Shown here piece by piece: positions 25,813-38,705 of a stretch of 64,000 nt of DNA. How positions within the stretch are numbered: position 1 is the first letter of the stretch; the number at the start of each line of letters is the position of its first letter. Below the pieces are notes generated by a model. The model searched no databases, had not been told where the DNA came from, and saw only the letters and a program-made list of their open reading frames with translations. A program made the translations under genes and the position numbers. Source of the stretch: Neelides folsomi. Taxonomy: Eukaryota; Arthropoda; Collembola; Neelipleona; Neelidae. The DNA lies in NCBI GenBank assembly GCA_034687125.1, contig JAQGBZ010000009.1, positions 434,001 to 498,000 of the forward strand. The letters are read 5' to 3'.

Positions 25813-26522
25813 TAGTAGATCTATACTATTTCCAGTACTATTTATTAATATTTTATAGATACTGATTATAAGTTTAAGTACATTTTAGCTATTATAATGC
25901 ATTGTTTTATAACTAACAAATTTGTGAATCAGTATTAATTAAATATATATAATATATGATGAATATTCTTTATTTTCCATGATCCCTCATGTACTTTAAA
26001 TAACCTTTGATTCAATTAATATCATAATTTTATATAATTGTTCCATTAATGATAAATTGAACTATGAATAATAAAAGTAATTGTTTATTTAATTTAATTG
26101 GGAATGATGGTGAAAATGAGTTGGTTTAGAAACAAAGATTGTTTGAAGAAAGTGACGTTTCCTATTCCACGCGCTCGTCCCAACTTTCACGTAGGAAGAA
26201 ACTTGAAATCAAAGCAATTGATTTTCTCTCAATTTGGAAAATTCGAATCTTTTTCTTTTCTTCACTCAACTTTTTTAACATTTTCCTAACTATTCAAAAT
26301 TAATTCAAAATTGTCCAATTAGTGTGAGTGTCTTTGAAAGGATTGTCATTTGAAAGGAAGAAACTCCTTCTTCAACCTTTAATATATTTCACAAGGTTCC
26401 ACTTTCACAATTTTGACTCAAATTCCATTTTGAAATTTGTATATATTGAATATTAGGAAATTTTAGCAGGAAATGGAATGAGTAAAATATTTTCTCTTTT
26501 AGAATAAGGAAAAAGTGCGAAA

Positions 26523-29363
26523 ATGATTCGGGGTCTTTACGACTTCGAAGCTCTCAATTCCAAAACAATGGCATTTAGATCAGACGATCGAATGATTTAC
26601 ATCAGTCCACATCCAAGGGATAAAAATTGGCTTAGGGTTGCCAATTCAGCTGGGGTCATTGGCCTCGTTCCGATCAATTACATCGAAATTGACCATGAGG
26701 TCACAATTTAACATTTTTAACACAATTTAACATTTTCAATTTTCACCACATATTCAATCTCATTTTTAATTTCTTCATTCCTAATATGAGTAATTTTTAG
26801 TATTTGGGTGAACGCCTGGTGACATTTATGGACGAAGCGATTCGATCAGCCCGACGTGAGCGGCTCCAAACACTCGACGAGCTCATGGGGATCCGACAAA
26901 ACCTTTGCAACTCTCCGATTCTTCTTGACAAAAGAATTGAAGAAATTGAGACAGAAATTCATCATCTGAAGTCCAAAGCCATATCCGAGTCAAACAACGA
27001 AGACGAAATTCGATCCAAACATCCTCGAGTAAAATTCATTTAAATTTTTCATTAAATTATCTGTATTTTCAATATTAATAGCACTTTAAATTAATCTGTT
27101 AAATGTTTAAATTTAACAGAGCAAAGATAGTCGGACCTCGTCGAAAGTTGACAAATCTACCGGGGGCTCCGCCGCTCACTCAACATACGATTCATGGTCA
27201 GGGGGCGAAAGCGCGAGATCTGGATTCAGCGTGAGATCAGGAAGAAGTACGAGATCAAAAGACAGTTCCAAATCTGGTCATTCCCACAAGTCGGGACATC
27301 ATCATTCGAGGTCACCTGGACCATCTGAACTCCCCAGAGCTCATTCCAAAGTGGAAGTTAAAAAGAAGCCACGAGCTGAACCTCCACCTGTTCACCCGCC
27401 AACTTCTCCGACCCCTCCTGCGGTCCCTGTCCTCCCTGTCAAAAACGGAGCACATGAGACTCCCAGGTTGAATTACAGCCATGTGGCGGCTGAGCTCATT
27501 CAAGCTGTTAGAGAAGCCACGGAGTTGAGTCATGAGAAGTCACAAATTGCCGTTCATACGGTTCTTCAACAATTGGGGGTATATTTCTTATTAATTACCA
27601 ACAAGTAATTTAATGTAGATAACAACCATTTCAATAAACTTTCATTTGTAAATTAATCTTTATTATTAATTATTTTAAAGTCTTTCGGAGGATGTGGAAT
27701 CGAAGATATTGACTCGATTCTGGAACATTTGGAAACACCTTGTGCCATTCGAAAGTGTCCAAGTTTGATCGAGGCCAGTCACGACGCTCTGAAGCTCCGG
27801 ACTCTCTTCATTCAGCTCGCCAATTGCAAGAACGACGAACAACAGCGGAGTTGGGCCCTTCATGAGGACGAAGCTCAAATCATTAACATCATTTACGAGC
27901 TCAACACAATTCTCGTAAAGTTGAAAAGATTATTATAAATAATAAATAGGATTAATTTCAACACCAAACTTAGCTATTAACTAAAGTTTGGTTAAGCTAG
28001 CCGAACTTTTAATTCCATTTAAATCCTTTTAAAATCTAAGAAAAATACTTAGGCTGAATCACGATTTAAATGACTTTTGAATGTTTAATTATAAAGTTTC
28101 TCATCCCTGGGCATTTTTAATGAAATTAATTCCTATGACGAGCAGAAGAACGCAGATCACAGCATCTCCATATTTGTGATGAAAGAGGAAGACTACAACC
28201 ACGTGGGCTCATTGGTTCTTTATTACCAAATGGAAACTCGTTGGAGCATTCGATCTCAACTCCTCGATTCCTTCGCCTTCATGGCGGCCATCGACGCTCG
28301 CGCTCTCTCCGTCCTCTTCAACTCAATTCTGCCCATGGAGCTCGCCAGGTTAATTAACTAATTATTTAATTAGTACATGTACACATACATACGGCATTTT
28401 ATTCATTTTGACAATGGGGACTTGGTATGGTTATAGGGAGATGCGTGTGTTTGAGAAGAGTGCTGATCGACTGAGTTTGGTCGCAAGTCTCTTGGGAGTC
28501 CTTTGCAGTACGGGAGAATCCATGCCCATCACGCATTATGGTAATTAATCAAAAAATTGAAACTACATACGATATTTAAATGTATTTAACAACTATTTAC
28601 TTTTCAAGATCACGTCGGAGTTGAATTCCTCGATTTCGTCTTCCAAATGATCGAGAACCCTCCGAATGATGACGAGAAAATCACCGACACTTGCATTAAT
28701 CTCATTTTGGCTTACAATCTCCAATTCAAACCTGGAGATGAGAATTTTACCATTCGGGCCCTTGCCAATCGTGACAACGCCAAAGTCTTCACTCAGAAGG
28801 CAGTTTACTTGCTCAATTGGGAAGGTGAGACCAATTTTTCCAATTTAATACAAATTTTCAGAATTTAATTGAATGGAATAATTAAATTAAAATTTGTTTT
28901 TAGACGATCCAATCGCTGTTCTCAATCATGAGCCCAAACCGCCAAATTCCATTTGCAAGCTCATGAACGACATTTTTGCCTGTGCCAAAACGGCCGATCT
29001 TTTCTACACCAACGACATCAAAGTTCTCATTGACATCGTGACGAGAAACATAACAGATTTGGGACCTGGCGACGCGGTAAGTTTTTCCTTATTTCATCTT
29101 TGTAACCACTAAAATACTTATAGTTTTGATTTTAAAATAATAAATAAATATGGTTGAATTTTTTTAATTGGCAGAGACGACGAAGCTATTTGCAATTGAT
29201 TCGAGTGGTTCTTCGCAACACGAACTTCAACGACCATCTTCATCGTCGTGATGATCTTCTCAAATGCTTCACTTCTATTTTGCTCGAGGAAGATCCCTTG
29301 GCTATTCCAGACAAGCGACTGATCCAGGATATTACGACTGAATTCCCCGTTCTGATCAAATAA
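26523..29363 (+). CDS. NCKIPSD: SPIN90/NCKIPSD-like SH3 protein
   Basis: Nine exons: 26523-26699, 26801-27028, 27120-27578, 27681-27914, 28146-28348, 28437-28540, 28609-28824, 28904-29076, 29175-29363, giving 660 residues (human about 720). An N-terminal SH3 domain (MIRGLYDFEALNS to VIGLVPINYIEI, residues 1-59) is followed by a helical segment. Then come a Ser/Lys-rich linker and a Pro-rich stretch (HPPTSPTPPAVPVLP). The conserved C-terminal SPIN90/LDB17 domain starts near residue 260 and shows QQRSWALHEDEAQII, LVLYYQMETRWSIRSQLLDS, LPMELAR, FYTNDIKVLIDI and LGPGDA. SPIN90 binds the Arp2/3 complex and starts linear actin filaments, and its SH3 domain docks proline-rich partners. The link with ARPC3 in this window is functional, not positional. 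Confidence 0.93.
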
Positions 29364-31483
29364 TTCCCCCCGACACACAATTCCGGAAAGTCTGAGATTC
29401 TAGTTTAAAATTTCAAGTCATTCATTCCTTAAACCTTTTACCTTTAAACCCTTCCTCACAGATAAATATTATGAAACGAAATATAAAAGTATGAATAAGC
29501 TTCATGTAAAACTCTCGGCCTCTTTGAATGAACGATTGGATTAAAATGGATTAATTTCAACGTTCCAGGAAAAAGGTTGTAATGTTATTAGTCATTGCCA
29601 TTTTAAAATTTACCATAAATGTGATTTTTAATTCCTATTTAAAAAGTTAGCTTTAATCCAAGTCACATTTGACTTGTCAAGCCGGTATTTAATAATTATA
29701 AAAGTATTAGTAATTTACCTCTAATGGACCTTTAATGGGTTTTCAGTTCCAAAGTTGGACCAACTTTGTCTACAAAATCTCCCATATGTAAAAAGAAGGA
29801 TTGACGGAATAAAACTTTTAATCTTCACTTTTGTCCTTTTTTATACAGAATGTATGCATATAAGAGAAGTGTTTCCCAATACTCCTTTGGATATCCAATA
29901 GTCTCTTTGCATATCTGCGGAGATCAGGAAGTGTTTCAAGGTTTGTAGGTAAAAATAACCAAAGATCCTCCCAGATGTTCGCCAACCCTCCCTTTTTCAA
30001 CTTTGTTCAAATGGGGCGTTTTTTATCATGGGAAGATGTGAATGAGATGTGGGTTTTTCTAACTTGTTCAAACCAGGATTTTCAACACTTTAAATAACTC
30101 CCTTGGCGTCTCCTCATCTCCGCTTCTTTCTCTCTCCAAGTCCAAACTTTTGTTTATTTTAAAATAATTTTAATTTATTTACAGTTTTAATTACAATTCC
30201 AATACTGTGCATATTATTCCAATAAATAAATAATTAATAACGAATTGTTCTAATTCCTTTTGTTCAATTTCTCCGTACTTACATACAAAGAAGCTATTAA
30301 TATTTTTACAACACGTGTGCAGACAGATATCGTTTCCTCAAATCAACCAATTTTGGTCTTCAAAATTGTATCTATATCATATTCATTTATACATAATATA
30401 CTACGTACATCATATCAATATTAAATGTCGGAAAAGTGTAAGGTTGAGAAAAAGACATATTTGATAGTTTTGTGCGTCTCAGGATTTTTGTATTGGTGAT
30501 GGAGGAATTGGTGAATTGAGTCAAAGTTTGGACGAAGCCATTAGTCATGTCGTTAAAAGCTATTCTCATACTCCACACGTCAAATGTAAGCAAAAGGTCC
30601 AAGGTTGGTTAAAAAGTGACCAAAACCCTTCGACATAGTTGAAGAAATGAAGGAGTGTGATTTTATATAACATTTCATATATCTCTATTGATTGATTGTG
30701 CTGTTCTTGTTCTTGGGACGGATTTGTCTCAATGTCGGAATTGTTTGAATTGATGGAATGAGTCCGAATGAGTTCAAAGGGGAATGATGGTCGCGTGGGA
30801 TGAAAACTCCTCATTTGTGCCACATGGGTTTTCTCCGCCCCCGAAGGAGCGAAGGCGGATGTGAAATGTTGAGTATTTCTATTTTCGCACTCGGGCCACA
30901 CCGAGTTTTGGCAAAAGTTTGGGTGAAACCTCCAGGGATGCCTCGTTCTTTTAACTCCATTAAATGCCTCATCGTCATTTCTCGTCATTTGAACATTCAT
31001 TTTATTCAAAACAGTTGGTCTAAATCCTGCCACATTTGTTATTTATTATTTTGATGACTAGAAACTTAAAACCGGTCCATTATAATTCATCAAACTTCCT
31101 TATTTATTAAGTAAGCACTAGAGTTATTAAGTTGATGGTATCGGACTAATTAATTAAAATTAACTACTCAATTAGTCTCTACAACTCACAAGCCGTTTAT
31201 TTACACAACACTTTTTTTAGTATTTCTATTTATCTTATTTGACTAGTCAAAGAACATGTTGATAATTATTTAAATAAGAATCCTCAATGTTCATTTTTTA
31301 TTTATTGACGTATTTTTGCAAGTTAGAAGAAAGAGAACGTTTGAATATTCGAATCTCGTTTTTCCCATTTAAAGTTCTCGAATAAAAAGAGTGTAGAAAG
31401 AATAGCAATTGTGAGGCAAAGGCGAAATGGAGAAATGCAACTTTAAATGAATTTCATTCCTTTAAACACATTTTGTAAGCTCA
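29364..31483. other. Gene-poor region downstream of the SPIN90-like gene
   Basis: A 155-codon minus-strand open frame at 30566-31033 matches nothing and lacks gene-like neighbours (see rejected). Otherwise nothing supported. Confidence 0.45.
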
Positions 31484-32415
31484 TTATTCTCCAGTCATCA
31501 TTTCCATGAACTCTGAAAGTAACAAAAATTTTAAAATTTTAAAACCTCTGTATTACAATTAATTAATTACCGTCAAAATCGACCGTTCCGGATCCGTCCG
31601 TGTCAATTTCCTCAATCATGGCATCCAAATCGGCATTAGTGAGCTGGTCGTCCAATTCTTTGAGGATTTCTCTCAAGCTCGTCGTTGGGATGTACCCGTT
31701 TCCTAATGAGCACCGTTGTTATGCTTTGCATTTTACCTAGGGAGTAATTAGGTAATAACCTTCCTTGTCGTAAAGTCTGAAAGCTTCCTTCAATTCCTTC
31801 ACAAGCGCTTCCGAGTCTTCTTCAATGATGAATTTGGAAGCCAAAGTGACAAACTCGTCAAACTCGAGCTGCCCCGATCCTGCACAAATCTCCATTTAAT
31901 CCACAGCCATCATTTAGGTCATTTACTCCAAGGACCCAATTTTTATTCCAAGATGTATGATTTATGGGCGGTTAATGAGAGAGTTAATGAGATGGTTAAT
32001 TGGAGAGAAAGTTGGATTTCTCCATAGGGAAAGGAGCCAAACGCACGGTCCGCATCGACTTCTTCGATCAACTCCCTCAAGATCTTCTCATTAAAGGGTT
32101 GGCCCATGAGACGAAGAATTGTCCCGACCATTTCAGCCGAAATGTATCCATTCTTCTGACTGTCAAAGCTGTCGAAGGCCTTCTTCAAAACTGAAACATT
32201 TAGAACATTATTATAATCACAATTAGAACCATACATAATAATGCATAAATATTAATATTGCATAGATTATGATTTTTATGATAGAAGTTTTTTATATTGG
32301 GAGATTCACTCACTTGCCAGTTGTTCCTTGTCGAGTTCATCGGCCTGAAAATAAGATAAAGATTAATAAAAGACAATTAGAATTGAATGGGAAGTCATAT
32401 AGGTGAAATGACCAT
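31484..32415 (-). CDS. TpnC: Troponin C, arthropod type
   Basis: Six exons on the minus strand: 32413-32415 (ATG only), 32314-32344, 32047-32190, 31760-31879, 31571-31702, 31484-31512, giving 152 residues. It starts [10 protein letters not shown] and ends [12 protein letters not shown], as in insect and crustacean troponin C. There are four EF hands. Loop II ([12 protein letters not shown]) and loop IV ([12 protein letters not shown]) have full calcium ligands. Loop I (12th residue Met) and loop III ([12 protein letters not shown], 12th residue Ser) lack the terminal Glu and should be inactive, the usual arthropod pattern. It is the calcium sensor of the muscle thin filament. The first exon is placed by a strong GCCACCATG context and a GTCATT donor, the least certain joint. 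Confidence 0.92.
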
Positions 32416-32546
32416 GGTGGCAAAGTGGTTGTGGAGGAGTTGGTGGAGCGAAGGAGAATTCCAAACTGCGGGCGGTGAGGGAGGAAACCCGAACTTTTAT
32501 TTTTACCCGGATTCCTATACACCCCCTATATGCACAACAACATCTC

Positions 32547-32552
32547 CTTATA
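32547..32552 (-). promoter_or_regulatory. Possible TATA box of troponin C
   Basis: TATAAG in the context TATTTATAAGGAG on the minus strand, 132 bp before the proposed start codon. This leaves room for a roughly 100-base 5' UTR. Confidence 0.4.
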
Positions 32553-33296
32553 AATACAACTCGGAGTCAAATGGTGAATTATAAACATTTCCTCTATATG
32601 ACTCTAATGTCTTTGAAACAACTTTCAGTTAACACAGGCTTCATCTTGAGAAAACCGATCTATGGGTTATATTCAGCTTTTATGTATTGCCATTTATTCA
32701 TCATATCATCATTTCATCAGAGATACACGTCTACTCATGTACGGACGTATTACACATCTACTCATATAAAGTATGTGCTGTATATGGTAGGTATTTGTTT
32801 TCAAATCTCATGTATAAATGATACATAGATGTGTTTATACGATATCGAAACTATACAGTAATATATATCTTCTTAGATAGAATCAGTGGAATACACAAGG
32901 AGTATCAATTGATAGAGAATTGACAGACTCTTATACTTTTTCTATGATGTCTACTATATAGAACCACCCTGTATAGTAGAACCCATTTCCGCCTATTTTT
33001 AACAATTCCCAAAGTGAATGAAAAAGGGTTTTGACAACTTTTGTCATCATTTGATGGAATTATGGCTAAATGGTCTTTGATGGTCTAATAAATAAATAAA
33101 GTAAATAAACACATGTCCCACTCTTAAATCTTTAATTGCGTTCTTGATCAATTTCCTCCTTGTTTGGTATTTGGCCTGCGGTGAATGGAAGTGGTTTTCC
33201 AATGAACTCCCCAATTTGGCAATGACATTCAGGTGTTGTTTTAATTTCTTGTTTTTATTTCTTGAGGTAGGGAGGAGTACAAGGGTAAATTCCCTC

Positions 33297-33304
33297 TATA
33301 TTTA
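33297..33304 (+). promoter_or_regulatory. Possible TATA box of pacifastin-like gene 1
   Basis: TATATTTA 73 bp upstream of the ATG at 33377, in otherwise mixed-composition DNA. Confidence 0.4.
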
Positions 33305-33376
33305 ACACTCATCTTTTCATCCTTTCCATCCATTCTCCATGAGATTCCCGCACAAAACCCATCTTTCCAATTGACA

Positions 33377-33750
33377 ATGGTCAACATGAAAAGTTTAATT
33401 TTCCTCGCCCTTCTCGTGTTGGCAAATTCTCAAAGCCAGTTTTATTTTGGTACTGTCAATAATTATTTATCTCAAATTAATTTAAACTTGTGATTAGAAC
33501 GGAAACCGGCAGTTGGAACTCAACCGCGTCCAATGGCATTCCAAACTTTCCCGGTTCAGACGAATGGGATTTCTTGTTCTCAACCTGGGCAGTTCGTCTT
33601 GGCTCCTGATGGTTCTCCATCTTTAATTTGGTCCATTCTTAAGATTTGTTTTTTGCAGGTTGCAACAGGTGCTTTTGTGAAGAAAATGGAAAACTTTCCT
33701 TCAGTTGTTCAAAGGCTTTGTGTCCCCCTGGATTCCCAAGCGCATTTTAA
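33377..33750 (+). CDS. Secreted pacifastin-like single-domain peptide
   Basis: Three exons, 33377-33449, 33498-33611, 33659-33750, give 92 residues. The signal peptide is MKSLIFLALLVLANSQS; an upstream in-frame ATG three codons earlier is also possible. The mature part has six cysteines arranged SCSQPGQFVLAPDGCNRCFC, then FSCSKALCPPGF. This C-x-PG-x(n)-GCNxCxC-x(n)-C-x(n)-C pattern is typical of pacifastin light-chain domains, which inhibit serine proteases. The reactive-site position near the last two Cys is Ser-Lys-Ala-Leu, so the inhibited protease cannot be stated confidently. Poly(A) signal AATAAA at 33874-33879. It lies 1.7 kb from a second pacifastin gene on the same strand. Confidence 0.82.
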
Positions 33751-35449
33751 ATCTCCCCCCGAATCATTTATTTAAAAGCTGTTTATAAAATCTTTAATTT
33801 AACTTTTCACTTTTTATAATATTATTCAAGTTTTAATGCCACTGTTGGAATGTACATGTTATTGTTGTAACTTAATAAAAGAAATGTTGGAAATCATAAT
33901 GATAATTATTTATTAATTAGCAATTATTTAAATCCATTTCATCCATTTTTGTTTTCATTTTGGATCTATTCATTTCATATACCAACTCTAATAGTAAGTA
34001 TGTATTTACTTATTGTAGATTCTCATATTTATAAATGTTATTTCATTTGACTTGTATATGAATACGAAAGTGTATTGTGGAAATGAACAAAGTTGAGTCA
34101 TCTCATTATCATGACATTTAAATGCTGACCTTGCAGTTTGTCCCAACTTTAACCTTCGTACTGCCTCTGACTTCATTTACATTTTCTTTTCCCTTTTTCA
34201 ACTTTACTGTGGAGCTAAAATGATTGAGGTATTTGAAGTATATTATATGGAATTTAAATATAAAAGATATTCAAAAGACAAGAAAGTGCTTGGGTATTCA
34301 AACCGCTATACGATATTGAAATATTCACTAGATAGTACAGATATGCATATACCATATTACTGTTTATAACTTATATGCCGTATATATAGGTATTTAATAT
34401 AGTTTATATACAAGTATTTACATATACATGTATCCATGTATGGATATAATACTATACATGTATAAGTATTGTGTTATAAGTAGATACCTATGAACTGTAT
34501 TTTTGTATTATCCTTCCATCCACACCTATAATTTTTTATTTTTAATGGAGGGACTTTACGGTCAATTTTTGATAAAAGTACCTGAAAAGAGAAAAAAATT
34601 CGCTTAGTGCATTAGCGTATAAATTTAGCTTAAATTCTCTTTCAATGCATGCATAAGTAATTGAAGTTCCCAGAAAATTTAAATAGCAACTTGTGAATTC
34701 GTTATTTTAATTTTATATATGAAATTCTGAGGGAGTGACGCGAGCGAATTGTTAATACGCTTTGTCATTTCCCCTCACTGGAAGGTTTTCTTTGTTCAAA
34801 CGGCGTTTTGATTTTCACATGTAAATTTAAATGCAATTAAAATGTGTAATTGAGGTTCAGTTGGCCTACCCATTTTAAACCTACAATTAACAAACAAAGC
34901 ACGAATTGACTCGAATTCGGTCAAAACGTGAGTTGGTCCAATTGTGGAAATTTCCTTAAGTTTGCCAACGTGACATCTCGAACAACTGAGGTCCTTGTCA
35001 ATTTTTAACCTTCTTGTCTTTTCACATCGATGTGAATGATGGCAAGCAGATGAAAAGGAATTCCGTTATGCATCTTAATTAATTAATTAATTAAACCATT
35101 GAGCTTAATTTCACCCCTCCGAGAAAAGACCATTAAAGTTCATTATTCAGCCAGTCAACATGTTTGTGATAAATTGTACAATTGACACGTCCGAGCATGA
35201 GAATTGCATTGCGTGGGATTTGGTCAATGGTGGAAATTACAGGTAGGGATTATGTATTAAAGGTAATTGTATGGAAGGGTTGATGGTGAAGGGGAATCGC
35301 CATGGTAACCTCACATTGTCACCATTGTGGAGGTGAATTGGCCAACTGCGGAGGTGAAAAGAAGGAAGATAAAATCTAAAACTTGTTTTCATCTCCTTCA
35401 TTCTTCCTCCGCACTTTCGACCGGATTTCCATTCAAATCCTCATTCAAA
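33751..35449. other. Spacer between the two pacifastin-type genes
   Basis: AT-rich, with many short TATA/CATG-rich repeats around 34300-34480. No coding exons seen. Confidence 0.5.
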
Positions 35450-36283
35450 ATGCTTGGACGGATTTGCCTTGTCGGATTTTCCCTCTTCGTTCTCACCATT
35501 GCGGTGGAAGTCAATACAAGACCAAGTGAGAATTTTAACCAATTCCATTTAGAAATAATTTAATCTTATTAGTTCAATTGAAATACTTTTCAACACTTTT
35601 TTCAGCAAGAGTCTGTTATTCGTGTTTTAAGAAAATACAAATACATACAGATAGATCAAGTGATCGAATCATTTATTAATTAATAGCGATTTCTTTTGTG
35701 TGTGACTTGTAGACACATTAATAAATATCAAAAAACAAAGGGTTATTTTGGATAATTTATCAAAAATTGATTTTTCCACTAGAATCTTGTGTTGCTGGAA
35801 CGACGTACAAAAAGGATTGTAATACTTGTACTTGTGCTGCTGATGCCGGTAAAGACAAATGTAGCCAAATTGATTGCAGTAGAACCAAACCATCTTCGAC
35901 AACAGCAAGAAGTAAATTTTATAATTTCTCTTTATACATTTGCATATGAAGCCAATTTGAGGCAAACTGCGACAATCTCATCTCCTTATCTTTACTTTAT
36001 CGTTACGTTAATGTTAATCATTCCTATGAATGTTATATTAGAACATAATTTGTAAATGAAAGTGATCATAACGCCCCTTTGGTTGTTTTCAGCTCCAAGT
36101 TCAACTCGCCCCGGAATTTGTCCAACAAAAGTGACTCCGGCTCCAGGAACAAATCCATGTGCGAATCGAAACACTTCTTCAAATTGCAAAATTGACACCG
36201 ATTGCCCAGGGGCCAAAAAGTGTTGCGAGGATGGATGCAAAAAGAATGTGTGCAGAAATGCCATTTATCCAAATACCCCTTAA
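35450..36283 (+). CDS. Secreted pacifastin-WAP two-domain protein
   Basis: Three exons, 35450-35525, 35783-35911, 36093-36283, give 131 residues. The signal peptide is MLGRICLVGFSLFVLTIAVE. Exon 2 encodes one pacifastin domain with six cysteines (SCVAGTTYKKDCNTCTC, then DKCSQIDC). A short Ser/Thr linker follows. Exon 3 encodes a whey-acidic-protein (WAP) four-disulfide core with eight cysteines, including DTDCPGAKKCCEDGCKKNVC. Each domain matches one exon, so the gene looks like an exon-shuffled fusion. WAP domains act as protease inhibitors or antimicrobial modules in arthropod immunity; here that role is inferred. Confidence in the domains is high. Confidence 0.88.
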
Positions 36284-37899
36284 GCCTTTGAACTATCATT
36301 TGAATGTATTTAATAATTAATAATAATTACTAGGTATTTGTAAAGTTGTAATCTAATTGTATAATTAACTTTCTCGGTAATTATGTAACGTGTCCAAATG
36401 GTTGCATTGTTTTCTTAGGAAAGTCAACATATAATCAACATATAATCGGATTATAAAAATATAATCCGATCCATTTCTTCCATATCTCGACCCTTCGAGG
36501 AAAATGAAAAAATTGTAGTTTTATCTTACTTTGCCTGGGAAGTGGAAAAAGAGTCTTGAGTCATCCATTGTTGAGAGATAGCAGAGGGATAAGATCATGA
36601 GATTAATCAAAGCACCCCGTCTTAAATGGCCAGACTCAATTGACCTATGAAACCATGAATAATGACCTTTTTCAAAACACACTTGACTCATTCTCTGCCC
36701 AATATCAAACTTTCCATGAGCCTTTCACAAGTCAAATTGAGATTAACATTCACTTGAGAATTCTGCAAGATTCCAAATTATTCAATGGGACATTTGGATT
36801 AACATGCACATCCAGATTTTATTCATCAATAAATAATGAAATAACTTTCTTCATATGCATTCATAATCAATTTTCCAAGAGGGGTTCAAGATATTTTAAA
36901 TTAATGAACTTTACTTTTTATATCTTGAGTAGCATTCTACATAATAGTACTACTACTAGTGTTAATCAATCATTTTTTCTAATGCCTAACTCCAAATATC
37001 TTATCGGACGATTATTTTATTACGAGTATTTGTAAACATTGAAAAATACTACTTATCCATGTATACCAATATACCTATGATATATTCCTTCAATTACGCA
37101 TGCAGTTGACTATGGAAAATTGAACTTTTTAACCATTTTTGATAATAAATACAGTTTCTGGCAATTAAATAATAAATTAATTATTATGAATATTCATTTA
37201 ATAGCATGTGTATGTAGAGTTGGTATATAAATATAGTAACATACGACGTACGAGATATAGTAGATAAAGCATACTTAAGTTAAAAAGAGCTATCAATGTC
37301 GGTATAAACGAAGACGAATGTCATTTGTCCTGCCTGGAAGATGTATCCTATCAATTGCGTCGCGGTTTTGGAAAATATGTTATGAAAAGTTCCGACGTAG
37401 TTAAATTCTTATTATGTTAATAATATTTAAAAATATGTACATTGTACAAATACATTAATATAAATACAAAGCTATGTACTCAATATGTACTCTATATAAT
37501 ATAAATAGAGTACATATTCGTTTATACGTATGGTATACACATAATAATGAATACGATAAGATTCTTTATAAATATGGCCATTGTGTTATGATACTGTATC
37601 TATACATATCCAATTCCAATGCTTTTAAATTAATTTGACAAAATCAAGTAAAGTTCAACAACACTTTTATTCAAATGACAAATTCTTCAATTCTCGGAAT
37701 GCCTCGGCCTAAATACCCAACTAGGAATGTTGATCAAAAACAATTACTACAAAAAACAAGTCAATTATCCCCAAATACTACTGATAATATAAGTATATAT
37801 ATTAATTGTTAAAGAATAATTAGATATGGAGTTTCAATTTTGCCATATGATTTCCAATTAGCAGGTCGAGTGAAGGTGTCGGTTGTCTGGTGTCGTTTC
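36284..37899. other. AT-rich spacer with a small palindrome
   Basis: A perfect 11-bp inverted repeat with AAAA loop sits at 36445-36470. A 131-codon open frame at 36640-37035 is not supported as a gene. Confidence 0.5.
36445..36470. repeat. Perfect 11-bp palindrome, AAAA loop
   Basis: ATCGGATTATA, AAAA, TATAATCCGAT, 162 bp after the pacifastin-WAP stop codon. Too short to assign a role. Confidence 0.7.
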
Positions 37900-38705
37900 T
37901 CACTCAGCCTTGTCTGAAAGAGTATAATGTATAATATAAGGTAAATTTCTAGTATATATGTATGAATTGTATAGAAGGTTGGGATTGGGTTGATTGGCTT
38001 ACCAGCTCCAGCACAGCATTTGCAATCCTCAGATCCGCACGTACAAGCTCCCTCCTTGCACGTATTGCAATCCTTTGCCTTTTCACAGGCACAGCTGCAC
38101 GACCCGCCGGTTTTGGCCGTTTTGCAGCTGCAGGAACATTCGTCCCCACAGTTACATCCGGCTCCTTTCCGGCATTCGCAACCCTCACATTGGCAATTGC
38201 AAGCGTCTTCTGGAAATGAATATCAAAATTATCATTCAAACACTGCAAACATATGCTTCAATTTATCTCAAATTGAATGGTCATATAAGGACTATATGTA
38301 TACCAAATAAGTATTATATCCACATCCGCCCTTCTCAAAGAAAAAGATAAAAGATCCAAATGCCCATAGACGCCCAATCACCACAATTGACATGATTCAT
38401 ATTCAAATCAACTTTGGCAATAACCAACTAATATTTATTTAACCAACCCTCTTATAAATATCTCAAAATCCCATACGAAATACGCATATAAAGTGTGTAC
38501 TTAATATAAAATGAGAATCACCAATTTAACTGCATTTGGGTAGTTATACAACTATGCTAAGTTTAATAATATTAGAAAATCTAATATTTAAAACTTATAT
38601 TTAAGAAAAATGACGTTTTTGAATTAAAGGCTGAATTGCGAAATATGTTGTAATGTTGCAAGTGTTGGGGCAATAATGGAAGTTACCTTGTGGTTTATCA
38701 GCCAT
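37900..38705 (-). CDS. Metallothionein, 20 cysteines
   Basis: Three exons on the minus strand, 38687-38705, 38003-38209 and 37900-37913, encode 79 residues starting MADKPQEDACNCQCEGCEC. Twenty of 79 residues are Cys, nearly all in C-x-C or CC groups (CNCGDECSCSC, GSCSCACEK, DCNTC, ACTCGSEDCKCC). There are no aromatic residues, and Lys is interspersed, the classic metallothionein composition. It would bind zinc, copper or cadmium through thiolate clusters in the cytosol. The layout differs from the well-known 58-residue decapod form. The three-exon structure with tiny first and last exons is typical of the family. A TATA box lies at 38786-38791. One near-match to a metal response element core (TGCGCC) lies further upstream at about 38824. 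Confidence 0.9.

Larger units (their letters stand above)
24206..26522. other. Gene-free region with hAT-like end and hairpin repeat array
   Basis: No coding exons found. The two repeats at 25214 and 25340-25812 are listed separately. Confidence 0.55.
32416..33376. other. Divergent promoter region of troponin C and pacifastin-like gene 1
   Basis: The two genes point away from each other across 961 bp. A TATA-like motif for each gene is listed separately. Confidence 0.5.

Noticed and set aside
30566-31033. 155-codon minus-strand open frame
   Set aside because: No splice-site partners, domain or coding-like conservation. Composition is odd (many Asn, His, Gln) and it overlaps a plus-strand frame.
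36640-37035. 131-codon plus-strand open frame
   Set aside because: Rich in Asn, Phe, Ser and Ile as expected from AT-rich non-coding DNA. No signal peptide or family pattern.
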